Shown: positions 24,242 to 36,218, numbered from the stretch's first letter. The stretch is DNA of 64,000 bases from Narthecium ossifragum (GCA_963920575.1 OY986966.1:3244130-3308129); one strand, 5' to 3'. The notes: a model not told the origin generated them from the sequence alone. Numbers and translations are program-made.

Positions 24242-24521
24242 TATGGTCCCCACCTTTCACAACACAACACCTGTCTCCTTTTACCAGCCCGACACATGAG
24301 AAAATCTCGTCATTTCCCATGCTGCTCACCCTCTCTCCTTTCCTACAGCATACACATCCTATCCACGTGTCATTTTTTTGCTATGGTCCCCACCTTTCCC
24401 AACACAACACTTGTCTCATTTTGCCAGCCCGACACATGGGAAAATCTCATCTTAACCCATGCTGCTCACCCTCTCTCCTTTCTTACAGCATACAACATTC
24501 TATCCACGTGTCATTTTTTTG
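24242..24521. repeat. 140-bp tandem duplication upstream of the MATE gene
   Basis: Two adjacent 140-bp units start tatggtccccacctttc (24242 and 24382) and end near atccacgtgtcatttttttg. Differences are scattered substitutions and small indels, so the duplication is not very recent. Each unit carries a CCACGTGTC sequence containing the CACGTG (G-box/ABRE-type) core. Confidence 0.85.
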
Positions 24522-24659
24522 TGGCCACACGTGTTCAGGTCCTATGTGGCACCAGGTGTGCTACTAATGTCAGTGAAATTGCACATTTGCTGAGAAAATT
24601 CATCCTTTTTATGAATTTTTACTCAAATCATTTTCGCTGATATGGAATTTGTTCTCTCA

Positions 24660-25225
24660 TGAATTTTTATCATTCCGAGCGAGAATGATAAAAATGGATT
24701 TTTATCATTCCGAGAATGATAAAAAGGAATTTCCGAGATTCTTGAAATGATAAAAATGAAATTCTTGAAATGATAAAAATTCATTTTTATCGTTATCGGA
24801 ATGATAAAAATGAAATTCTCGGAATGATAAAAATGAATTTTTATCATTCTCGGAATGATAAAAATGAAATTCTCGGAATGATAAAAATGATAAAAATGGA
24901 TTTTTATCATTCTCGGAAATTCCTTTTTATCATTCTCGGAATGATAAAAATCCATTTTTATCATTCTCGCTCGGAATGATAAAAATGGGATACATGACTT
25001 TTATTCTCATTTTTATCAATGATAAAAATGGCATTATCATTTTTATCAATGATAAAAATGGCATTATCATTTTTATCAATGATAAAAATGGGATGCATGA
25101 CTTTTTGATTATCAATGATAAAAATGGGATTATCATTTTTATCAATGATAAAAATGGAATGCATGAGTGCTGTGATTCTTATTTTTATCAATGATAAAAA
25201 TGGAATGAATGATTTTTTGGTTCTC
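24660..25225. repeat. Nest of palindromes built on TTTTTATCATT/AATGATAAAAA
   Basis: The block is made almost entirely of the motif ATTTTTATCATT and its complement, alternating with CCGAG/CTCGG cores. A left arm of about 75 bp (24662-24737) has an almost exact inverted copy at 24912-24986, and the DNA between is itself palindromic. The right half (25005-25225) repeats tttttatcaatgataaaaa about six times, partly in about 30-bp tandem. Open frames through it on either strand are artefacts of the repeat. No terminal duplication was identified, so its transposon class is unknown. Confidence 0.85.
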
Positions 25226-25245
25226 ATTTTCATCAAAGAAACAAT

Positions 25246-25386
25246 TCAAGAGCTTCCCTCCCTCACCCTCCCGACATCCGACCACCGTTCTTTCGCCGCA
25301 TAGACATTGGACAAGAGCACATAGTCACCGCAACCATTTGATCCCATTTCGGACAACTTTTGCGACACAATCTCGGCCATAACAAC
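25246..25386 (-). pseudogene. Fragment of a pentatricopeptide repeat (PPR) protein gene
   Basis: The minus strand reads VVMAEIVSQKLSEMGSNGC then GDYVLLSNVYAAKERWSDVG and RVREGSS before a stop. This matches the E-motif region after the PPR tract in plant organelle RNA-editing/processing PPR proteins. Only about 46 residues are present, and the usual continuation is cut off by the neighbouring palindromic block. No further PPR motifs are seen upstream, so it is a captured or relict piece. Confidence 0.7.
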
Positions 25387-25447
25387 ATTACTAGGGATCG
25401 AGACATGTTTTGGTTGCCTCGAGCCCTCATTAAGACTGATTCGCAAC

Positions 25448-25775
25448 TTTTCAACTGAATCTTGCATCACTATGTGTGGATTTATTTGGAGTTGAACAAC
25501 ATCAGAGAGAGCAGAAGATACCCAAATTCCACTGATGTCCATAATTTTCATACTAATTAAGAGACAGCTCAGTTCAGTGAACAGAATAACCTATGATTGA
25601 TATACAACTTCATTTGCCAACATAGCAGGGCTTCAACTGAATATTGCATCACTACCTTGTTCTCAATCGGAGAGAGCAAAACATGACCAGATAAAACTCA
25701 AATCATTGTCGTACTTTGCATGCTAATTTAAGAGACACATAAGCCCAATTTAATTGACAACCAATAGCTATAGCA
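25448..25775. repeat. Diverged duplication of about 180 bp
   Basis: The segment from tcaactgaatcttgcatcac (25451) to about 25597 is repeated in diverged form from 25633. Shared blocks include gagagagca and ctaattaagagaca or ctaatttaagagaca. No coding potential is seen. Confidence 0.45.
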
Positions 25776-27312
25776 CTCTAATATATGAATACTTTTCAGA
25801 GCTTTTAATCTTGTAGCAGGATAATGCTGTTTTCATGGCATGCGCGTCGTCCCGTAATCCTGATCTTTCGGAGGAGAGAGAAGGTCGCGATTGAGAATGA
25901 GGTAAGGCTGTTGATTAGATGGGTTTTTTTATCAAATAAGCTTTTAATAGGGTTTTGAAATGACAAAGGTCACTAAATTGGGTATATCACCAATTAACCC
26001 TATTTTATAACCACGTGACAAGAGATAGGATTAGTATATATATATAGTCATCTAATATTCTTTCATTGCTTGGAATTGATTTGTATGACTCTGTGATCCC
26101 AGGAAAATATTCCAAACAAAACCTTACTTTTTTTTTAATCTCTTCCAATTTTGATTAAATCAAATAAGACATTCGCCAAGTTGAAAACTGAATCCTATCA
26201 TTTTCAGTTGACTTTTTAAGTTATTCCTTGATCTCTCCCGACAAGTAAAGTTATGTGTCATGATTCATGAAAAGGATATATACGAATATATGATTATCTT
26301 CTCTCTCAGTTTCGCAATCAGAAACATAAACGCTGTTGAATGAGATTCTACTATTATATTTTAACAAAATCCTTTGCAGATTGCGTTACGCTGCAAGTAA
26401 AGTCTTCCACATAGAAGGTAAACAGCAAAATTGGCAACTTTATTAGTAACTTCAACTAAAAATGGGGCACTGTTTATGGGCTCTATATGGGATTCACACA
26501 CACAGGTTCGCAGGCACACCCCCCACCGCCACCTTCATAGGCATCATCAAAGGATGAGGCCAGCCAAGCTTTCTACAAAAGCTCCCAAACCCAGCTCAGA
26601 ATAGGTCAGGGCCGAAGCTGGCTACTGCGCCTCGGCCACTGCCTTCTTTGCCCCACACACACCCCTCCAAAATGGCCCCCATTTGTCTACATTTAAGCCT
26701 GACAAGCGCACCCTACACCCAAAATAAGGACAGCCCTGTCCTCCCATTAACCCACACTTCCATCCAAAAATAGAGAAAGCTAGAAGAGAGAGAGAGGGAG
26801 GGAGCAGTCTGCCAGTCTCCCATCTCCCCCACCTTGAGAACACCAACAAACATGATCAATCCCAACCCAGCCATCAAAAGGAATAAGCTTTGGAGGATAC
26901 CTCATTCTTGTACAGGCAATGGAAGATTCCATCTCCTATCCTCTTGTTCTCGCCATCTCTCCTCCTCTGATCCAGGCCATCTCCTCCGCCACAGAGAGGT
27001 GCATTTGCCTCTTTCACAGGGCACATGGTGGCTCTGCTCTCCCACACAACAGAGATGAAGTTATATATGGGTCATCACAAAAGGCCTAACAAAAAAACTA
27101 GAAACAGAGCAATGAGATGATATATCAGGTATAAAAACCTTATTGCCCACAATGGTATCTCCGGTACTCGGATCTTCTTGTTTTGTGATGGGATTTGGAG
27201 CGTTTGTCTTGGGTCTGATCACCCTTTGTGGGGTGCGTTTGGGAATGGAGAGGAAGGACTTGGGAATGGAAATTTTTGCAAGGGAGCGGAAAACTACAGA
27301 GAGCTCCGCTGC

Positions 27313-27314
<2 letters not shown>
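25776..27314. other. Spacer, no gene recognised
   Basis: AT-rich DNA with short open frames only, none with family resemblance. The Arg/Trp/Gly-rich frame at 26622-26849 on the minus strand has no supporting features. Confidence 0.45.

Positions 27315-27362
<48 letters not shown>
27315..27362. repeat. (GA)24 microsatellite
   Basis: Uninterrupted run of 24 GA units. The open frames across it on the plus strand are products of the repeat. Confidence 0.95.
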
Positions 27363-27366
<4 letters not shown>

Positions 27367-28388
27367 GATACGATATGGTATGATATGGGATGCTATCGTT
27401 TGATGTACATGATGCGTTTATTGCGAGAGATGAGGGGGGCTAAATAGGCACACCTGTCTGCTAGAAGACGAGATAGGCTTTGTTCCTTCACGAGTTTTTG
27501 TTTGTGACGTCTAGAAAGGATAGTTATTGAGGTTTGGGCTGGACCATTTTGGTTTTGGGTTCGGTTTGATCGGACCGGTTTACATCGTCCCTTTTGTGAT
27601 GATATGATGATATATCAGTTTATGTGTGTGTATCTTTCGCATTGGGAGGAGGCATGTCATAACCACCGTGAAATAGAATGGTCAAATCTCCAGTCAAATC
27701 TCATTCTGTTGTTTGATTAGACATTAAAGTTGAGAATGAAATGCTTCATTTTAGACAAGTTGGGAATGATGGTTATAATATAACTTGGTTATTTATATCA
27801 TATTCACATTCCATTCCCACACTTATTTTTGTGTACCAAACACCTTCAAGCATGATTCTTAATCCCATTCCTTATGCAAACCAAGCATGCCGCATCATCC
27901 TCATTTCTAATCCCATTCCCATTTCATTCTCATTCTTAATCCCATTCTCATTCCATTCCCCATTTCTTGTGCAAACCAAACATGCCGTCAGGGTTAGTCA
28001 ACCGTAGATTGGTTATAACCGTAGATTGGTTATTTATATCATATTCTCTTCGATCTTTCTTAATTTCACTTTTATCACTAGAATCCGGGCAATATCGAAA
28101 TAGAATCTTTTGTGATGATAAATCAGCGTATCATCCGCATTTGGGAGGAAAAAAAGGGTTAATATCATATTAATCTCTTATTCTTAATTTCACATTAGTC
28201 GCTAGAATCATGACAGTATCAAAATAATCACTTGGATCTTCCAAATGACTTGAAAACCCAACTTCCGTCTAACCACATCGTGTGAAATGACAAAAATACC
28301 TCGGTGTCGCAAAGTAATCCTTGACTAGCTAATATGGCGTTAACCCGAAAAAAAAAAGAGGAGTTTCGGCAATGGCATAATGCACACA
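27363..28388. other. Repeat-derived spacer
   Basis: Contains two similar stretches ending tgcaaaccaagcatgccg (27876) and tgcaaaccaaacatgccg (27970), each in a context of repeated CATTCC and aatcccattc motifs. They look like eroded MITE ends of the GTTTGG type. No gene recognised. Confidence 0.4.
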
Positions 28389-28390
28389 TG

Positions 28391-28700
28391 TTTTTTTTTT
28401 TTGATGAATTGAGCCGTGAGGCTAGATTAAGGGAAAAACTCCACTTACATCAGTCCCATAAAAGGAGGGTCATGAGCACCCTCCAGTGACCAGACAAAAA
28501 GAGAACTAGACTCCCTAGACCAACGGGCAAGCCGCAACCACCCTATCTGTCCCTGCACCACTAGTATTCCAGCAGATGTAATTCATTGATCAACTGGACA
28601 GGAGGCTGGTTGCTCGCCCGGAGAATAGACGTATCTTCTCTTCTTCTTTTTCTCAACCAAAGCTGCCCCATCAGAGCACCCTGCCATGTTGATGAGGTGA
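28391..28700 (-). mobile_element. LINE 3'-end remnant
   Basis: A T-run at 28391-28402 is followed by gatgaattgagccgtgaggc, the same junction as at 37781 and similar to the 55-bp insert at 5342. This marks the 3' tail of a minus-strand LINE. The inner end is approximate and no target duplication was found. Confidence 0.55.
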
Positions 28701-29240
28701 TGACATGGCATGCTTAGGTTCGCACGCCATGTGGATTAATTAGTGGAGTTTATAAGAATAATTCATTTTAGTTTTCTAAGCTCAACTCGATTCAAAGCCC
28801 ATCAATCTTATAAAATACAGTGCATTCTATCATACAGTATATATTTTTCATTTGTGTTGATTTAACTTAAATCCAACGATGAAGGAGAATGGGGAGTTTA
28901 TGTGAGGAGAGGAGAAAGAGAGGGGTAGTGGTGATTATAACAGTGCTATGTGACACGGGGCCCATTGTATCTTTAAGTTTGCCGCATGAATGTGAGTTTA
29001 TTATGAAAAGAATGTCCAATGAACATGAAATTTCGGAGTTTTGTGTTATTATCGGAAGAATAATGGCTGCGGGCTAACTTGAGTTGGCGTAATTAATTAG
29101 CTTCGTCACCAGGTGACATGGCATTGCTTTTTAATCACACGTGGCAACTTATTCCACACAACAACCACCGAAGTGCCACGAGAATCTCTCACCCTGCTCA
29201 TCGCATCCTCTCTTCCCATTTATTGCATCCTCTACGGACT

Positions 29241-29497
29241 AGTTTGGTTCTGGGATAGAAAATGTGAGAATAAATGAGGATAAAGGAACTGTGAGAATAA
29301 ATAGAAAAATAGTGATAAATGAGGATAAAGGATTTTGGAAAGAAAATATGAGGACAATGAGTAATGATTAAAATGTGAGGATAAATCAATAATGATTGTT
29401 TAGAGATAAATGGGAATAATGGATTTTGATGTTCGGTAATAAAGTATGGGATAAAAGGGGGTTATCCCCACCTATCCTCAAACCAAGTTGGGCTGCA
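29241..29497. mobile_element. MITE with GTTTGGTT-type ends
   Basis: Left end agtttggttctgggatag and right end (inverted) cttggtttgaggatagg form a degenerate inverted pair about 250 bp apart. The interior is AT-rich with repeated gaggataaa. No clear duplication. Confidence 0.45.
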
Positions 29498-29572
29498 TGA
29501 ATAAAAAAAAATGTCACATGTCAAATATCTGTGCATGCCATTGCCACATACGCCAACTCATCAGCCCCCATT

Positions 29573-29779
29573 TGGTTCGGGGTTAAGGGAAATAGGGTTA
29601 AGGGAATTAAGGGAAATATGAGATTAGAAAAAGTGAGGGTAAAAAATGGGAGTAAGAAAAGATAGAGAGGAATGTGATAGGTGGAATAGTAGTAACATCG
29701 TAATCATTATTTTGGTGTTTAGTGAACAAATAAGAATAAATTGGAGTAACCCCCTTAACCCCGTTGTCAAACAAGGGCT
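29573..29779. mobile_element. MITE with AGCCC...CGGGGTTAAGG ends
   Basis: The left end AGCCCCCATTTGG...CGGGGTTAAGG is matched in inverted orientation at the right (CCTTAACCCCG...CAAACAAGGGCT). The interior repeats aaggga and lacks coding potential. Length is about 207 bp. Confidence 0.6.
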
Positions 29780-30728
29780 CAACACTCTATAACAAGCACT
29801 TTAATCCTTCATATTATTATTGCTCATAATAATTTCCAAGTTTGGAACGGATACTCTCCAATTTTTCAAGAAAAGAAAGGGGATAATGCTGCAGGTCTTC
29901 GTTTCTATTTCGTATGGGGATATTGTGTGGCTAAAAGAATAATTTAAGACTTTTTCTTAATTTTATTACGTGGTAAATGCATTTATAGTGCAATTAAACA
30001 CCCTTTGTCCCGAGACAGCTGGCATGCATGAGTGTGAGCACCATGCATATTGCATGCAACTCGAGTGTTTTCAAAACGGCTAACACTGCAACAATACTCC
30101 TTTAATTTCTGTCTATATATAGTAGTAATGCGGAAGATATCTGGTCCCGAAGCTTTTGTTGGTTCTTGACAGACAAAAGCTTTGTTTGCATCTCCTCTTA
30201 AGTTCATAGATTGACAAATTTATCCCTCTCCCTATTTTTAATTTATGATCTAGATACTATTTAATTTTGATCGTTTAAAGAGTTTCAGATTTACATGTGA
30301 GATGTCACTTGTTTTTTTTCTCTCCTTTTATAATTCGTGCATGTGTGCTTATATATGATGATAAGATTTGTGACTTCCAAATTTATTACGTGAAATAGCT
30401 AGCCAATGCAGCTTAAGGGCGAACGACTCCAATTTATTAGGAGACTTATTCCAACTTTACTTTTTGACTGTAATTTTCAGAATTAGTGCGACCAATTTCG
30501 GGATTGGTGCACCGATCCACAACTAAACATACCAACAGGCCCACTAAACATACCAACAGGATTGGCTGTCCTTGTGGAATTTTTTTATTTGGAAGGAATA
30601 AAAGTTTTGTTTTAATATTTATTTATTTATTTACGTTGGGAACATAAACGTGCCCGAAGTTCAAATAAGAGAATAACGCATGAATGAAAAATAGAAGATT
30701 TCGATATTTGAGCGTTGAGAGCATATAT

Positions 30729-31632
30729 TTTTTTTTGTGTTTTTTTGAACAAGTGAGCCAACAGCCTAGATAAAGTTACAAGAGAAAATGAAAAAGCACA
30801 AAAAACTACATCAAAAAGGAACAACACAAGGATACTAGTGCCTCTGTTTGGTTGAGGGATAAGGGGGGATAAAGTGGGGTTATTCCAAACATTAAAAGTA
30901 ATGATTACGGGGTTATTCTCATTCCACCTACCACCATCACTCTACTTTTTCTTACCCACATTCCTTAACTTCACTTTTTCTAACCCCATCTAACCCTATC
31001 CCCTCTTAACCCCATTTTTTCTAACCCCATACCAAACGGGGGTGCATGTGCAAAGACCCAAGATTGACACCACGCATGCCTCCTCCCCAAGCTGGCCAAG
31101 ACATCTGCATGATCGACTAGGTCTCGATGCACATATATGAATATGGAAACCTCAAAATGGACAGAGATATTACAAATATCTCTCAACAAAATAACATGCT
31201 CAGCCAACCAACTTAATCGGCCATTAACACAGTCAATCAAAAATTTAGCATCTGACTGGATCAAGATCCTTATGCGCCTTAGCTCACAAGCAAACATAAG
31301 AGCCCTGCAAATTGCAATTAACTCAGTCTCCTCACACGATTGTGCATGTACAGCTTTCGAAACCGTCGCCCAAACTTAGCCGGCCTGTCTCTTTAGCACG
31401 ACCCCAATTCCGACCAATCCTCCAAGATAAGAACCATATGTTATTGCTAAACATATCTCTTCCTCCTCCACAAGATCAACACCCAGTCTATGAGAAACAT
31501 TCTCATGGTTACAATTCCTCCGGTACTCACCTACTAATCTTCTAACCTTCAGAAACAGAGTACATGCGCCCACTCTAATCAAATTAAAGATTGCCTCATC
31601 TATGACCTTCCACATAGCCCAAAGCCAGATGT
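30729..31632 (-). mobile_element. 5'-truncated LINE with RNase H domain, carrying a nested MITE
   Basis: A T-run at 30729 marks the poly-A tail of a minus-strand LINE. Flanks read gcgttgagagcatatat (30712-30728) and gcgttagagagcatacat (31633-31650), a near-perfect target duplication with one indel and one substitution. The minus strand encodes RNase H-like peptide: TELIAICRALMFACELRRI, QSDAKFLIDCVNG, then VHRDLVDHADVLASLGRRHA. Stops and a frame change interrupt it. The copy was later split by a 201-bp MITE at 30842. Confidence 0.8.
30842..31042. mobile_element. MITE nested inside the LINE
   Basis: Left end CTCTGTTTGGTTGAGGG and right end (inverted) CCCCCGTTTGGTATGGGG pair, with tgc on both sides (30839-30841 and 31043-31045). 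The three-base duplication points to a Tourist/PIF-Harbinger-like MITE. It lies between the LINE tail and its RNase H coding part, so it inserted after the LINE. Confidence 0.65.
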
Positions 31633-32043
31633 GCGTTAGAGAGCATACATGAATAAGATATGAAGGCAAAGATTCTTGAAAAGTTTTTTACAGTCTAGAC
31701 TAAAGTGTCTCTTGATGTTTATTAGGAGCCAATCTTCCTATGAACTAGGTAGGTAGGAGTGATGCTTCATTTTTATTAGTGATGCATGTGACCCGCCAGT
31801 ATTCAGAACATGTAGTTTTGTTCTCAACTCCAAGTTGGAAATCTAACTAGGCTAAATAAATTAATACTGTACTGTGAAGTTGGAAAATCTAACTAGGGTT
31901 AAATTAATTAATTCTGTACTGTGAATTTTACCGCTATTACTTGATATAAAGAGGGGATGAAAACACCCTTCTATCGAAGTAAAATCGAAGTCCACTTAAT
32001 CACTTGGATAGTATAAATTAATTTTTATGACCATTAATATCTT

Positions 32044-32325
32044 AGCCTACGTTTGGTTTGGGGATAATGTGGAGGGTATCCACACCTTATTCACAAATAA
32101 AATGGGGTTAATCAAATAGGGATAATGTGGGTTAAGTTGGTCCATCCCAAAAAATGATGATATCACTCATTCTATAATCATTTAACTCCACCCTGATTTA
32201 TATTCTCATTTCTATTTTTTTATTAAAAAAATATTTTGATCAATCCCCGTTCATTATCCCAACTTTTCTAACTCAAAAATCTCTTAAACTGAAATAACCT
32301 AACCCCTTACCAAACGACTAGGGTT
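32044..32325. mobile_element. MITE with CGTTTGGT ends
   Basis: The left end CCTACGTTTGGTTTGGGGAT is matched by an inverted right end that reads CCTAGTCGTTTGGTAAGGGG on the other strand. The interior is AT-rich and non-coding. Confidence 0.6.
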
Positions 32326-34539
32326 CATGTATTAAAGCATATACATATGAACTCACAACTTCTTATTTAGGCCAAGTGGGGAAATTAGCGTTATATCATA
32401 GCCGCAAGTGGTGGAGAATTAGAAGAGTGTCTCCTTCAACCAGTTTTTTAAATTAAATATTCGCATGTGATTAATACTCATGAATTGATATGAATCATCC
32501 AATCAATAGCAATTGAAGTTAAGGAACATATCACATACGTTTGACTTTTGAACCTACTTAATTATGATTATACCACGTTGAACCACAACATACATGTTTA
32601 ATTTTGATGTTAACAGTGAACAAACGCAATACGTTTAATTATTTAATCTGATTATACTTGGATGCACACTTTGTACGACGTGATTATCATGACGTATGCA
32701 ATGAAAGTCCACCCTGTTTTTTCCCTGAATCGTCTGCATGTTTCCTACGGATGTAGCATCCCACCCCCACCAGACAGACACCTTATAGTGCGAACAACTA
32801 AATTATCGCTTTTTTTTTTTCAGACGAGGATCTTTAATACGTTTACTTTCTTATTAAGTACTAGTACATGCAAAGCCTTTTCACATGTGGTCCAATAATT
32901 GTGCCCCCACCCCCAAATATTTGATAACAACTTGTACAATTTATAAATGTAACCAAGAGACACTACCTTTGTTCACGCGACGGATCGATCCTAATGCTAA
33001 AATTTTAAACGGTACATTTTGGAATCTCCCAGTGGACGCTGCTACTGCGTTGACAATGGGAAGTGCCCTTTGGAATCTTTGGACGGGCATTTTATTCAAA
33101 AAGAGAGAGAGAGAAGAGGAGAGAAGAGAATCAGGATCAACAAAAATACTTATATATTCCTCCCTACATTCTTTCTATTGGCACATAGACAATTAAAGTA
33201 TTGAGGGCTATATTGGGTATATTTTATTTTTTAGTGGACCACCATTTGTTTAGATAACTTAATCACCTTAATATAGCGCTAAAGGAGCAACCCAAAATAC
33301 TTTGAAAAATTAAATTTCATGCGTACCAAAATTTCTTCTCCCCTTTTCAACCGTGCGTTCTTCTTGGTCTGTATTCCGGGCTCTTTGGCGTTCCTCCATT
33401 TTATCCCCTCCAACAGGATTCTTATCCAGAGACGAGAATTGTGGAGAAGAAGAGAAAAAGATACTGTTTTAGATTTTGGAGAAGATAAAATGGAGTTGTT
33501 TAAGCCATATATATTAGAGAGAAGAATGACTACTCGTTTGGAGACTGAGACTGCTCAACTAGCTCTGGGAGATGAGCATATGCAGTGGATCGGATCTAAT
33601 ATTCTAATGGCGGATGTAGGATAATTGATGTTTATGCAGACTTGCTCAGCCTTTTCTAGGTTTAAGGATAATAAAAAAGGCTAATTTTATAAAACCTATG
33701 AAAAGACATTTCGCAAAACTCATTGCATTTATGATAAAATCATATAACTTCTTTAAAAATATTAAATTATATCAACCTTATAAGAGACATGTGCTATATC
33801 AAAACAGAAGGCGGAGATTTAACCCAAACCTCTTATATCTAATGGTGAAAATTTTTAAATTCTATGATGGAAATCAAACCTCTTTCACATTTTTTAAATA
33901 AGAGGGAGTGGGGTTTTACGGCACGGACCTACATTTAATGAGAATATATCATTAATCTGGTGGCCTAAAAGTAAACATGAAAATGACGGTAGCATATATA
34001 TGTAAAATAGGGACCACCGCATGCAATCCCTTATCTATGTAGGTACGGACCACCCGGTGCCCATGGCACGGTTTTCATTGCGGTATGCAATCCCTTATCT
34101 ATGGAGGTACGATATCACTAATTACGTGATATAGAATCTAATTATACAAGAATTGAAGAAAATATTAGAAAAATCCTTAAAAATCTAATAATAGCGGTTT
34201 AGGAAAAATAAATAAATAATGAATTAATATTATGGCCTTTTAGTGTTAATTGATCAGAAAATGTTTTGTAAATGTTATAACGCCGAGTTGAGATCTCTCC
34301 AAGGATTTTCCACGGCAAAAACAAAACATAAAAAAATAATCCAGAAAAGTTGAATATACACAGAACTAAAACATATATAAAGCATCACAATATATTAGGA
34401 GATTTTTATTTTGACCATAAATTTTGTTTGCAGAGAAATCATTCGATGGAAATGGAAATGGAAATGGAATGGTCATGCGATTTCAGCGAGTGGTGGTTGG
34501 TTGAGATCTCGAAGGCAAAAATGCCCTTCTTGGACAGTT
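32326..34539. other. Spacer, no gene recognised
   Basis: AT-rich DNA without convincing open frames. The frame at 33319-33624 has no family resemblance and no splice context. A short direct repeat atgcaatcccttatctatg occurs at 34021 and 34085. Confidence 0.45.
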
Positions 34540-34641
34540 AAGAACCCCATCTCCCACCTTGCCGGTGCCACCAAGGGTGACATTGTGAAGGATCGACACG
34601 TTGTTTCCCACAACTGCAGTCTCTCCGATGATGACGTACGT
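34540..34641 (-). pseudogene. Serine acetyltransferase gene fragment
   Basis: The minus strand reads TYVIIGETAVVGNNVSILHN then VTLGGTGKVGDGVL. This is the left-handed beta-helix (hexapeptide) segment of plant serine O-acetyltransferase, the enzyme that starts cysteine synthesis. Between GGTGK and VGDGVL the residues normally containing GDRHPK are missing. The reading dissolves into unrelated sequence on both sides. It is a relict or captured exon piece, not a gene. Confidence 0.75.
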
Positions 34642-34879
34642 CTGTGGCGTGGTTGAGACGGGTGGCAAGGTGGATGTCGACAACAAAGACATCGGTGACG
34701 CGAGATTGAAGGGCAAGGGCGAGGGGCTGTCGCTACTGAGCCCACAAGAGGTGCGCAATCCTCTACACCTGGATATTCAGGAGGCAAGCGGGGTCCCGGT
34801 AGTGGGCTAACGGTTAGGCGTGGCCTTGTAACCGAGTCCTCTCTCCCCACTAACTCTATCCGAGTCTCAACCGTATTCA

Positions 34880-35690
34880 TGTTTTATTCCGGGTCCATTT
34901 GTGCGTGCGTTCGTACTGTCTAAAAGCACTTTTTTGGACAAAAACACAATCGTGTTCATAAAAAACCCGTTTGGAAACTAATAGCGGATCAGTGGGGATC
35001 ACGTCCAAACCGCATTAGAGACGAAGCATATGCTTTCATCTAGGCACACCTTGGCTGTAGCATAACCTATACAAAAACTAATAACAAACTAATATTTTAC
35101 ACTACACAGTTGAAAATAAACATACACCAAAACAATAAATTACATGAACGCACTTTTCAACTACAATTATTCATGTTACATGCCAAACACTTATTGAGTT
35201 ATTTTCTTAGCGCACCTTACAATAGTTTACAAACGCACCGCATCTTATCGCAAACATAAAAAACACGACGCACGTCCAAACAGAGTCTCAAAAATATTGA
35301 AATGTACGATCTAGTATCTTAATAAGGTAATCATGCATATCTCAACCGTTTTATAAGCTAAATTTAATAAGGTAATCAAGTTTGGTTGGTTGTTATATTG
35401 TAACCGTTTCCTCCCTTATAAGTTGACTAGGTGAGCCATGTGTCATCTGATATAGTAACAAGCATGCCACTAGCCCCTCTTTCTCTTCCCACTTTGGAAC
35501 ATGTGTATGTATGCTTATAAATGTATACGCCTCATATATCACCTCATAAACATTACTTTATAAGATGGATGAGAATCTTTTGAGTGCCATGTGTATAAAT
35601 AGCCCTTTTTATTAGACTCAGATCGACTCGACGAGGGAGTTTCAATAGCAGTACTATCACCGCAATTACCCCCAAGACTACTGAACCCAA
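34880..35690. other. Spacer upstream of the superoxide dismutase gene
   Basis: AT-rich, non-coding. A cgtccaaacagagtctc stretch near 35273 resembles a MITE right end, but no partner end was found. Confidence 0.4.
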
Positions 35691-35696
35691 CTTTTA

Positions 35697-35975
35697 GCTG
35701 TTTGAGTGCCCATTAATCTGTTGGGCCTGGGGCGAACTGTAACGGGCTGGACTTGGTTAGGGTTAAGTCCAGGGCCGGCATCGACTCTATCCTGCCATTT
35801 AGGCCAGAGAGGCCTATTATTAGGGCGTATTTAGTTGTTTGTGTGCCCATTAGTATATTGGGCTTGGGGCCAACCGTCACTGGCAGGAGTTGGTAGGGCT
35901 TAAGTTCAAGGGCCGGCGTCGACTCTATCGTTTGCTCGACCCAAGATGAGTCATATGGGCCAGAGAGGCCTGTCG
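35697..35975. repeat. 138-bp tandem duplication
   Basis: Two diverged units start near 35699 (gtttgagtgcccattaatct) and 35837 (gtttgtgtgcccattagtat). Both contain ggccggc/ggccggcgtcgactctatc and ggccagagaggcct. The GGGCCT/AGGCCC-rich units lie 240-520 bp upstream of the dismutase ATG. Confidence 0.8.
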
Positions 35976-36218
35976 TAGGGCTTAGGCCTAGTCCGGGCCA
36001 GTTCTGTGGATGATCCGACCCGCTGGACCTTTTCACACGAGCTCGGCCACATGCTATATACAAGCGAGTTGTTGCCTGTGTGCCCGTAGTACACGTGCTG
36101 GGCAGCAGCTCCGCAACCGAAACCCCACTTCACCACCGGAATCCGCTAAAGTATAATAAACCCACGGCAGTCGCGAGAGTGAGAGACCACTCGTCTTCTC
36201 GTGGGCGCTTCTTTATCC

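Noticed and set aside
24623..25236. Several open frames full of Asp-Lys-Asn-Phe-Ile repeats on both strands
   Set aside because: They are artefacts of the palindromic ATAAAAAT repeats.
27143..27447. Open frames spanning a Glu-Arg repeat
   Set aside because: Produced by the (GA)24 microsatellite.
33319..33624. 101-codon open frame
   Set aside because: No family resemblance, splice context or promoter; AT-rich spacer.
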